DNA of 17,159 bases from Prevotellaceae bacterium UBA2757 (GTDB lineage: Bacteria > Bacteroidota > Bacteroidia > Bacteroidales > Bacteroidaceae): assembly GCA_002353215.1 (NCBI GenBank), contig DEJD01000051.1, forward strand, positions 1 through 17,159. The letters run 5' to 3'. This document shows, in pieces, positions 1-6,323 of this stretch (position 1 is its first letter; every line of letters starts with the position of its first letter). The translations under genes were made by a program, and so were the position numbers. The notes below the pieces were generated by a model. The model had not been told where the DNA came from and ran no database searches. It saw nothing but the letters and a program-made list of their open reading frames with translations.

Positions 1-929
1 CATTTCAGTACCTGACCTGGGCGGAGAACTGAGTAGCGACGGAGACCGTTGATTCTGCGGAGCTCATCGACTGTGAGGCCGTAGCGCTTGGAGATAGAGT
101 AGATTGTTTCTCCACGCTGAACGGTGTGGGTCTTTGGTTCTTCTTTTGCTGCAGGAGTAGTCTGCTGTGATGAGAATACGCTGTAGTCCGGTGTGACTGG
201 CGCAGATACCATATTCTCCTGATTCTGCTGGTTTGCCAGTACGTTGGTGTCACCCTTGTGCATTGCATGTCTGACTACGTAGTAGTCTTGTTTTACGTCC
301 TGATTTGGGAAGTCGAACATAAGTGCAGGGTTGATTGGCTGACCGAGCAGACGAGTCTCGAAGTGGAGGTGAGAACCGAAGGAACGGCCTGTGTTGCCAC
401 CAAGACCGATTACTTCGCCTGCACGAACAATCTGGTCTTCTCTTACCAGCTGACGTGAGAGGTGACCGTAGAGGGTCTCCAATCCGTTCGGATGACGGAT
501 GACTACATAGTAACCATATCCGCGTGCGTTGTAATCCACAATACGTACTTTACCGTCAAATGCTGCACGGATGGTGTCACCAAGATATACCTTGATGTCG
601 AGTCCTGCATGCAGACGACCCCAACGACGTCCGTACGGTGAGTTTACCTGACGGCTTGGGGTGGGCATGTGGAACCCGCGAAGGTCAACATGGTAGTTCG
701 CAGGAATTACACCCTGTGCGTCGGAGATGGTACGAGTCCAATTGGAGTATATGTTGGCTGCCGGGTTTTCCAGGTCAGCTCTTGATGTGCTGAATGTAGT
801 AAACTGTATGAGTTGTACATCCTTGAGTTTTGTGTCGGCTGGGGCTTGGCGAGCTATCAGGTCTTGTGCAGACATAGACATGCTCGTTAAACTTACAGCT
901 GCTAATACAAGTGTTTTAAGTGCATTCAT
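1..929 (-). CDS. Exported M23 peptidase with C-terminal LysM domain (partial at left edge)
   Basis: Probable peptidoglycan endopeptidase acting in the periplasm or at the wall. I translated 309 residues from an ATG at 929. Residues 1-21 look like a signal peptide with a likely cut after SMSA. A LytM/M23 domain lies at about 90-205: H107 and D111 (RLHAGLD) and H189 of HLH would be zinc ligands, with H187 and H156 (YGHLS) catalytic. All expected residues are present, so it should be active. A Gln/Pro/Thr-rich linker (about 231-266) leads to one LysM domain (267-309, HTVQRGETIYSIS...LRPGQVLK) for glycan binding. The window ends two bases into the codon after K309, so the stop is outside it, possibly in that very codon. 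An upstream in-frame ATG is cut off by a stop, which supports the chosen start. It lies 143 bases downstream of ndk, and no TAnnTTTG promoter is seen in that gap. Family call is firm; the exact wall substrate is unknown. Confidence 0.9.
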   Translation of the reverse strand, partial: MNALKTLVLAAVSLTSMSMSAQDLIARQAPADTKLKDVQLIQFTTFSTSRADLENPAANIYSNWTRTISDAQGVIPANYHVDLRGFHMPTPSRQVNSPYGRRWGRLHAGLDIKVYLGDTIRAAFDGKVRIVDYNARGYGYYVVIRHPNGLETLYGHLSRQLVREDQIVRAGEVIGLGGNTGRSFGSHLHFETRLLGQPINPALMFDFPNQDVKQDYYVVRHAMHKGDTNVLANQQNQENMVSAPVTPDYSVFSSQQTTPAAKEEPKTHTVQRGETIYSISKRYGLTVDELRRINGLRRYSVLRPGQVLK

Positions 930-1007
930 ACTAATCTAATAACTTCCTTTTCTAAGTTTTACTATCTTTTATACTATCTTATTTTTCATGTAATTTTTCG
1001 GGGCGCA

Positions 1008-1073
1008 GAACCCATCACGGTTCGGCAGATTCTTCAGTAGAATCGGGGGGGGGAGGTTGCTGATTGACAACCT
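1008..1073. repeat. Three small hairpins around a 9-G tract, ndk/M23 intergenic region
   Basis: The 143-base gap holds three short inverted repeats: GAACC/GGTTC at 1008-1012 and 1019-1023, GATTCT/AGAATC at 1028-1033 and 1039-1044 (5-base loop), and AGGTTG/CAACCT at 1054-1059 and 1068-1073 (8-base loop). A run of nine G (1045-1053; C on the coding strand) sits between the second and third. The third stem touches the ndk stop codon. No U-tract follows in the direction of transcription, so a classic intrinsic terminator is not shown; an mRNA 3'-end or spacer structure is an inference. Confidence 0.5.
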
Positions 1074-1534
1074 TAATATTCATCATTAGCATAGAGGTAC
1101 TGGAATACTCCTGGTACGTAATCGAATATCTCGTCGGGACGGAAGAATCGATTCAACTCTATGATAGCGTTTTCAGGTGAGTCTGAAGTGTGTATGATGT
1201 TTTCTTGAAATGACATACCAAAGTCGCCACGGATGGTTCCGGGAGCTGCCTTGCGTGAGTTGGTAGAACCTGTCATGCTGCGCACGGTTTCTACTGCGTC
1301 AACTCCTTCGTAACAACAGCAAATCACCGGCGAAGCCATCATTGAGTTTTTGATGCGCTGAAAGAATGGTTTGCCTGCCAAGTGTGCATAGTGTTCGTTG
1401 AGCAGTTCGTCGGTGAGCTGCATCATCTTCATTCCAGCAAGGCGCAAGCCCTTACGCTCGAAGCGTGCTGTCACTTCTCCTACAAGTGCTCTCTGTACAG
1501 CACCAGGCTTAAGTATTACGAGAGTTTTCTCCAT
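1073..1534 (-). CDS. ndk: Nucleoside diphosphate kinase
   Basis: Moves the gamma phosphate from ATP to other (d)NDPs through a phospho-histidine, keeping NTP and dNTP pools balanced in the cytoplasm. The protein has 153 residues, normal for the family. Visible signatures are the N-terminal TLVILKP strand with the ATP-binding lysine (K9), the Kpn-loop region GSTNSRKAAPGTIRGDF (about 89-105), and the active-site block NIIHTSDSPENA with phospho-acceptor H115. The residue after the histidine is Thr where many NDKs have Gly (HGSDS). A cysteine triplet (72-74) sits in a core strand. It has its own TAnnTTTG promoter (1591-1622), so it is probably transcribed apart from xseA/xseB. It starts at an ATG and ends in TAA. 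The identification is secure. Confidence 0.97.
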   Translation of the reverse strand: MEKTLVILKPGAVQRALVGEVTARFERKGLRLAGMKMMQLTDELLNEHYAHLAGKPFFQRIKNSMMASPVICCCYEGVDAVETVRSMTGSTNSRKAAPGTIRGDFGMSFQENIIHTSDSPENAIIELNRFFRPDEIFDYVPGVFQYLYANDEY

Positions 1535-1590
1535 TTAATTCTGAGTTTTCAATGGACGCAATGCAGGGTGCATGATACGCCAAATCGCGG

Positions 1591-1622
1591 CAAAGGTAAG
1601 GCTTTTGGTTCGAATGACCAAG
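1591..1622 (-). promoter_or_regulatory. Putative Bacteroidota promoter for ndk
   Basis: On the minus strand TACCTTTG (1598-1591) matches the Bacteroidota -7 element TAnnTTTG. A CTTG (1622-1619) lies 20 bases upstream, close to the -33 TTTG element. Transcription would start near 1584, leaving about 50 bases of 5' UTR before the ndk ATG at 1534. It lies in the 136-base xseB-ndk gap. Position and sequence fit well; no experiment is implied. Confidence 0.65.
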
Positions 1623-1670
1623 TAATCTGCTTGATTATTAAACTTTTTTTGCATTTTATTGCAATTTTAC

Positions 1671-1859
1671 TTAATCATCAAGTATTTTCTTTATGTCTGT
1701 TTCCACTTTTTGCAGTTTATTTCTGCAAAAAGCTATCAATTCTTTGGCTTCTTTGAGGTTGCCTGCCAGTTTGTCGATGTCGGTGTCTCCGTTTTCAATT
1801 TCCGCTACGATGGTCTTCAGACGGTTTACGGCATCTTCGTATTTCTGTTCGTTTTTCAT
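1671..1859 (-). CDS. xseB: Exodeoxyribonuclease VII small subunit
   Basis: Small helical subunit of exonuclease VII, which together with XseA degrades single-stranded DNA in both directions to short oligonucleotides. It has 62 residues, in the usual 60-80 range. The order is typical: KYEDAVNRLKTIVAEIENGDTDIDKL followed by a second helix with a conserved Cys/Lys-rich stretch and an acidic ILDD end. It begins 39 bases after the xseA stop on the same strand, which supports co-transcription and assembly with XseA. The spacer is C-rich, with ACCCCCAA occurring twice. It could be missed because of its size, but the sequence match and the adjacent xseA make it solid. Confidence 0.93.
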   Translation of the reverse strand: MKNEQKYEDAVNRLKTIVAEIENGDTDIDKLAGNLKEAKELIAFCRNKLQKVETDIKKILDD

Positions 1860-1898
1860 ATTTTTGGGGGTTAATGGGTCTATTGGGGGTATTGTGGG

Positions 1899-3200
1899 TT
1901 ATGTGGTAGTTATTGTTGAGTGGATTATTCCGTCGGCGAGAGTGGTTTCGATGGTGGTGCCTACGGTGAGGTTTTCCGTTGAGGTGATGGCTTTGCCGTT
2001 GACTCGGGTGATGCTGAATCCAAGTTTGAGGATTCGTTTCGGATCGGCACTTTCGATGCGCGCGGTGAGGTTGTCGAGGGTGTTTTGTCTCTGATGTATA
2101 GCCAGTTGTGCTCCGGAGTCCAGGCGGTGCAGGAGCAAGTCCATCCTGCCTTTTTCTCCGGTCAGTTTGCTGACTATGGTGGTGTTGAGTGCCGAACTGA
2201 TGCGTTCCAGTATGGTGGTTTCGCGGTTGTGGCAAGAGGCTACGAGTGCCGGCAGTTTCTGTGTGATCATCTGCAGACGGATTTTCTCGGTAGAGAGTAT
2301 TTTATCTGTCTGCGATTTGAGTGCCGTCTGACAGTCGTCGAGCTGGAAGAGTTGTTCGGCTCCGTGCTGAATAAGGAATTCGGCTGCGGCGGTAGGGGTT
2401 TTGACTCTGGTGTGGGAGACCATGTCGATAACGGTGTCGTCGCGTTCGTGTCCGATGCCTGTGATGATGGGCAGAGGGAATTGCGCTACGTTTTCTGCCA
2501 GTCGGAGGGTGTCGAATCCGGAGAGGTCGGCTGCTGCTCCACCACCTCTGATGATGACTACGGCATCCCATCGGTCTTCTTCCGAGGCTATCTGTCCGAG
2601 TGCTGCTATGATGCTGCTTTCCACGGCGTCGCCCTGCATTACGGCAGGAAAGAGTTGTGTGTCGAATGCGAGATGGTATGTATTGTCTTTCAGTTGGTTG
2701 CGGAAGTCGCCATATCCTGCTGCGGTGGGTGAGGAGATGACTGCAATGCGGTTGAGAAGCATGGGCAGTGGCAGTTCTTTGTTCATCGTATCCACTCCTT
2801 CTTCTTGCAGCCGTTGCAGTATTTCCTTACGTTGTCGGGCTATGTCGCCAAGGGTGTAGGTAGGGTCGATATCCACTACGTTGAGTGAGTAGCCGTAGAG
2901 TTCGTGGAAGGTTATGCTCACTTCTACGAGCACCTGCATTCCGGCTTGGAGGGGTTGTCCGGTTGTGTGACTGAAGTAGGGACTGAGCAGTGCCCACCGG
3001 CTTGCCCATATCTGTCCGCGAGCCTTGGCGATGAGTCCTTCGTTTGTGTCGCTTTTCTGTACGAATTCCAAAAAACAATGTCCGTGCCGTTGGTTCACTT
3101 CACTCAGTTCTGCCTGAATCCAATATGTGTCGGACATGGTGTGTTCGAGTACACCATGAACCATATTGTTCAGTTCGTATAGGGTGATTGTAGTAGGCAT
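1899..3200 (-). CDS. xseA: Exodeoxyribonuclease VII large subunit
   Basis: Catalytic subunit of exonuclease VII (single-strand DNA exonuclease, repair and recombination). It has 433 residues, near the family norm. Residues 1-115 form an OB-fold ssDNA-binding domain (TYWIQAELSEVN...GHCFLEF). The catalytic domain follows: RIAVISSPTAAGYGDF (151-166), RGGGAAADL (218-226), PIITGIGHERDDTVID (244-259) and TRVKTPTAAAE (264-274). The usual RGGGS has Ala for Ser here; the acidic and His residues remain. Residues about 280-390 are long helices expected to form the coiled-coil arm that binds XseB copies. The C-terminus has the DPKRILKLGFSI motif and ends in ITTT. It lies 35 bases after the unknown 228-residue gene and 39 bases before xseB, so the three probably form one transcript. 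Confidence 0.96.
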   Translation of the reverse strand: MPTTITLYELNNMVHGVLEHTMSDTYWIQAELSEVNQRHGHCFLEFVQKSDTNEGLIAKARGQIWASRWALLSPYFSHTTGQPLQAGMQVLVEVSITFHELYGYSLNVVDIDPTYTLGDIARQRKEILQRLQEEGVDTMNKELPLPMLLNRIAVISSPTAAGYGDFRNQLKDNTYHLAFDTQLFPAVMQGDAVESSIIAALGQIASEEDRWDAVVIIRGGGAAADLSGFDTLRLAENVAQFPLPIITGIGHERDDTVIDMVSHTRVKTPTAAAEFLIQHGAEQLFQLDDCQTALKSQTDKILSTEKIRLQMITQKLPALVASCHNRETTILERISSALNTTIVSKLTGEKGRMDLLLHRLDSGAQLAIHQRQNTLDNLTARIESADPKRILKLGFSITRVNGKAITSTENLTVGTTIETTLADGIIHSTITTT

Positions 3201-3235
3201 GTGGTTGTTTCTGTTGTTGTTATGTTAGAAAATCC

Positions 3236-3922
3236 TTAGAGTTTTGGACGGCGACCAGTCAGTAGGTGGTAGAAAGCGTCGCTGCCGCTGTCGAGTTGCG
3301 AGAGTTCGTATGGCTCGATATGTAGCGAGAAACGGGCGTGCAGTTCGTCGAGTCCGAAGTATGCTTTCATGATTGCTGCCATGTTGAATGCCATGTCGTT
3401 TCCGTATTTCATGATGTACTGTGTGCACCGGAGAGCCAGTTGTTTTCCTTCGGGAAGATGGCGCAGGGTGGTGAACAGTTTATAATATGTCAGTGGTGAT
3501 TCAATCCTGATCAGAGCTGCGATATGGGCATTCTCGTCGTTGGGTGCAAATGTGTTCAGAAGGGCGTCGATCTGTTCTTCTGTCTTCAGCAGCGGCAGGG
3601 CTATGTTTATGGCCTTATTCATTGCATCGGGATGATGGTCGTGCAGGAGTCGGGAGAGTTCGAGGGCACCGCTGCAACTGAAATCAAGACTGTCGTCGTC
3701 TGCCAGATGTCTGATGGCGCTGATGCCGCTGAGGAAAGCCTGTCGTCGGTATGCGACGAGTTGGCAGAGTGTGTCCCAGAAGGCGTCGTTGGGCAGGGTA
3801 GGCAGGATGGTGGTTCTGATATACGACTCAGCGCGACGGAACTCCATGTTGCTCATTGAGTTCAGTGAGTTGAAGACCTGCTGCCAGTTGCCTTCGAGGA
3901 TAGTCTGATTCAGATATTTCAT
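3236..3922 (-). CDS. Unrecognised 228-residue protein upstream of xseA
   Basis: I do not recognise this family. The protein has 228 residues with no signal peptide, membrane segment or obvious catalytic motif, so it is probably cytoplasmic. The sequence looks largely alpha-helical, with amphipathic stretches such as SLNSMSNMEFRRAESYIR near the N-terminus, ELSRLLHDHHPDAMNKAINI in the middle, and a long helical run to about residue 190. It ends in a basic LLTGRRPKL. Histidines cluster at HDHH. It is the first gene of a leftward set with xseA (35-base gap) and xseB, so a link to exonuclease VII or DNA repair is possible from context alone. A -7-like TATATTTG lies 11 bases before the ATG. Codon use and lack of antisense alternatives support it being real. 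Function is unknown. Confidence 0.8.
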   Translation of the reverse strand: MKYLNQTILEGNWQQVFNSLNSMSNMEFRRAESYIRTTILPTLPNDAFWDTLCQLVAYRRQAFLSGISAIRHLADDDSLDFSCSGALELSRLLHDHHPDAMNKAINIALPLLKTEEQIDALLNTFAPNDENAHIAALIRIESPLTYYKLFTTLRHLPEGKQLALRCTQYIMKYGNDMAFNMAAIMKAYFGLDELHARFSLHIEPYELSQLDSGSDAFYHLLTGRRPKL

Positions 3923-3928
3923 GATATG

Positions 3929-3961
3929 GTTGCAAATATAAGAAAAAAATCTTTACCTTTG
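3929..3961 (+). promoter_or_regulatory. Putative promoter for the PL11 lyase
   Basis: TACCTTTG at 3954-3961 matches the Bacteroidota -7 element. GTTG (3929-3932) lies 21 bases upstream as a -33 candidate, with an A-rich spacer. Transcription would start near 3968, about 25 bases before the lyase ATG. The same 9-base core TACCTTTGC occurs in the ndk and DUF1599 promoters. Confidence 0.65.
3933..3940 (-). promoter_or_regulatory. Possible -7 element for the divergent xseA operon
   Basis: On the minus strand TATATTTG (3940-3933) fits TAnnTTTG and faces the 228-residue gene. No TTG-like -33 element is seen at the right distance (GCGC at 3964-3961). The implied start site is only a few bases before the ATG at 3922, so the transcript would be nearly leaderless. 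It lies inside the spacer of the lyase promoter. Tentative. Confidence 0.35.
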
Positions 3962-3993
3962 CGCCAGCTGTTTAATAAATATAATAATGTATT

Positions 3994-6261
3994 ATGAAAA
4001 AGCTAAACCTATTCTTCCTGAGTCTCCTTGCTCTGTGCAGTATTTCTATACCGGCAGAGGGTAGGGAAAAACCCAGCCCGGCAGATACTCCGCTGAGTCA
4101 GCAGGAGAAGTTGGACCGCGGTTTCATCCGTGTTCAGACGGGTGCCGTCAGTGCGTTCCTTTCCTGGCGTTTGCAGGCCACCGATGATGAACATACCTCG
4201 TTTGTTGTTCTGAAAAATGAAGTTCCTGTAAATTCAGCTCCTCTGCGTAATACTACCAGTTACCGTCCGACTCTGGCTAAACCAACTGATGTGATTAAGC
4301 TGGTGACTCTGCAGAACGGCGAACCGGTAGATACTATCGAACCGAAGTTGTTCAATGCAGCTACTCATCATGTGATTCAGTTGCAGTTGCCAAGTGGCGG
4401 AACAGTGGGTCCTGGCAGTGAAGCCAACGATTATACATACACTCCGAATGACTGTTCCGTGGGCGATGTGGATGGCGACGGCGAGTATGAACTGATAGTG
4501 AAGTGGTACCCGACAAATGCGAAGGATAATTCGCAAAGCGGATATACCGGATATATCATGTTCGACTGTTATAAGATTTTCACCGGCGAACGTCTGTGGC
4601 GCATTCAGCTGGGCAGAAACATTCGTGCCGGAGCTCACTATAACCAGTTCCTGGTGTATGACTTCGACGGTGACGGCAAGGCAGAACTTATCTGTAAGAC
4701 AGCTCCAGGGTCGAAGGACGGCAATGGAAATTATGTCAGCGAGGCAGCTACCCTCGATGCTATAAAGAATGTGAACAACGGAACTGACTACCGTGTAAGC
4801 GGCGGTCGCATAAACGGCGGACATGAGTATCTGACTGTGTTTAACGGCGAGACCGGTGCTGCCATTCATACTATTCCTTATCTGCCAAACCGCAATGCTG
4901 AGTATGAACTGAGTGATGACAAGGGTACGTTCAACTGGTATATGAGCAGCAGCAAGAGTGATACCGGTTCGTACGGCAACCGCGGTGAACGCTATCTGGC
5001 AGGAGTCGCTTTCCTCGACGGTCCTGACAAGAATCCTTCGGCTGTGATGTGCCGCGGTATGTACACCCGTTCTTATCTCTGGGCAGTAGATTTCGACGGC
5101 GAGAAACTTAGTACGAAGTGGGTTCATGCCTCGCTCGAGGATAATACCGTGCAACTGACAGACGGAGAGGGAAATACCACAACGAAGAAATATACCAAGC
5201 AGACGGGTGGTGCAGATTCTCATGCACGGTATAATGCCTACGGACAGGGTGCTCACAGTCTGACTGTCGGAGATGTGGACGGTGACGGCTGCGACGAGAT
5301 TATCTATGGTAGTGCTACTGTGGATAATGACGGCTGGATGCTCTATTCTACCGGTTTCGGACATGGTGATGCCGAACACTTGGGCGACCTCGACCCTGAC
5401 CGTCCGGGTATGGAGATTTTCATGGTGCATGAGGAGGGACCTTACGGAGCCCATCTGATTGAGGCTGAGACAGGAAAGGTGATATGGTCGTCAACAGGCA
5501 GCGAGGATAACGGTCGCGGTCTGGCAGCTAATATCCTTGATAAAAACCGCGGTTATGAGTTCTGGTCGGCAAAGGTTGACAATACTCGTGCTGTGGATGA
5601 AAGCAAAACGTCGATTGTAAGTACTACCAAACCTTCGATGAATTTCCGCATTTTCTGGGATGGAGATGCACTCGACGAACTGCTCGATGGTACCAATATT
5701 CAGAAGTGCTCATATAATGCTGGCAACGGTAACATTACGCGCACAGATATGGGAGTATATACTTCGAAAACAGCCATGAAGAAGTTTGCAGATATTGCTC
5801 AGGCTGGAGGATTCACGCTGTCGTCATGCAACAGCACAAAGGCAACTCCTTGTCTTCAGGCCGACATACTCGGAGACTGGAGAGAGGAAGTAATCTGGTT
5901 CAATGCCAGCGATCCGTCGCAACTCATACTCTTCACATCTACCGAGGGAACCAGCTACCGCGTGCCTTGTCTTATGTATGACCATAACTACCGTATGGCT
6001 ATTGCCTGGCAGCAGACTGGTTATAACCAGCCTCCTCACATCAGCTATTACCTGCCGGACTGGATTGAGTCGTTCAGAGGTGTTGCAGACGATATTCCTG
6101 ATTGTGTGACTACCCTCGGAGCACAGACATCTGCTGTGGCTGAACGCCAGTATTTCAGCGTTTCGGGTCAGCGCCTCGGAACTGAGCCGACAACAGGTGT
6201 TTACATAGAACGCACTGTCTATGCTGACGGCAGCAGTGAAGTAAAGAAACAGATAAAGTAA
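3994..6261 (+). CDS. Secreted rhamnogalacturonan lyase, polysaccharide lyase family 11
   Basis: Cleaves the rhamnose-galacturonate backbone of pectin (rhamnogalacturonan I) by beta-elimination, exported to the periplasm or cell surface. It has 755 residues. A signal peptide lies at about 1-23 (MKKLNLFFLSLLALCSISIP). There is no acceptable lipobox: the residue before C15 is Leu, and no acidic export signal follows. A beta domain with LDRG...SAFLSWRL (40-60) begins the mature part, followed by the PL11 beta-propeller with calcium loops DVDGDG (158-163), DFDGDG (223-228) and DVDGDG (427-432), plus the family block GYTGYIMFDCYKIFTGERLW and AGAHYNQFLVYDFDGDGKAEL. The last 40 or so residues (YFSVSGQRL...GVYIERTVYADGSSEVKKQ) are an added small beta tail that resembles type IX secretion C-terminal signals. 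It is the only plus-strand gene in the window, with its own promoter, and it converges on recG. No SusC/SusD or other pectin gene is adjacent. Confidence 0.92.
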   Translation: MKKLNLFFLSLLALCSISIPAEGREKPSPADTPLSQQEKLDRGFIRVQTGAVSAFLSWRLQATDDEHTSFVVLKNEVPVNSAPLRNTTSYRPTLAKPTDVIKLVTLQNGEPVDTIEPKLFNAATHHVIQLQLPSGGTVGPGSEANDYTYTPNDCSVGDVDGDGEYELIVKWYPTNAKDNSQSGYTGYIMFDCYKIFTGERLWRIQLGRNIRAGAHYNQFLVYDFDGDGKAELICKTAPGSKDGNGNYVSEAATLDAIKNVNNGTDYRVSGGRINGGHEYLTVFNGETGAAIHTIPYLPNRNAEYELSDDKGTFNWYMSSSKSDTGSYGNRGERYLAGVAFLDGPDKNPSAVMCRGMYTRSYLWAVDFDGEKLSTKWVHASLEDNTVQLTDGEGNTTTKKYTKQTGGADSHARYNAYGQGAHSLTVGDVDGDGCDEIIYGSATVDNDGWMLYSTGFGHGDAEHLGDLDPDRPGMEIFMVHEEGPYGAHLIEAETGKVIWSSTGSEDNGRGLAANILDKNRGYEFWSAKVDNTRAVDESKTSIVSTTKPSMNFRIFWDGDALDELLDGTNIQKCSYNAGNGNITRTDMGVYTSKTAMKKFADIAQAGGFTLSSCNSTKATPCLQADILGDWREEVIWFNASDPSQLILFTSTEGTSYRVPCLMYDHNYRMAIAWQQTGYNQPPHISYYLPDWIESFRGVADDIPDCVTTLGAQTSAVAERQYFSVSGQRLGTEPTTGVYIERTVYADGSSEVKKQIK

Positions 6262-6290
6262 ATGTTTTAAATCATAAGCAATTTTGATGA

Positions 6291-6323
6291 AGGGCAGTTC
6301 CGTCGGGATGACGTGACTGCCCT
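6291..6323. terminator. Putative two-way terminator hairpin between the PL11 lyase and recG
   Basis: AGGGCAGT (6291-6298) pairs perfectly with ACTGCCCT (6316-6323). Inside, CGTC (6301-6304) pairs with GACG (6310-6313) around a GGGAT loop, separated by a 2x2 bulge that includes one possible G-U pair. It starts 30 bases after the lyase stop and its right arm overlaps the recG stop codon (TAG, 6324-6322). No clear U-tract follows on either strand, so termination is inferred from stem strength and convergent position. Confidence 0.6.

Noticed and set aside
1649..1664. TTGCA/TGCAA hairpin after xseB as a terminator
   Set aside because: Stem of only five AT-rich pairs, and in the direction of transcription it is followed by A rather than T.
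2085..2732. 215-residue plus-strand open frame opposite xseA
   Set aside because: Antisense to the conserved catalytic domain of XseA; no motif and no promoter.
4036..4038. Lipoprotein cysteine (C15) in the pectin lyase signal peptide
   Set aside because: The residue before the Cys is Leu, and no acidic export signal follows it, so the lipobox rule is not met.
4234..5454. 406-residue open frame on the minus strand inside the pectin lyase gene
   Set aside because: It lies wholly opposite a well-supported PL11 gene with conserved calcium loops; its translation has no recognisable domain. The lack of stops follows from the sense-strand codon use.
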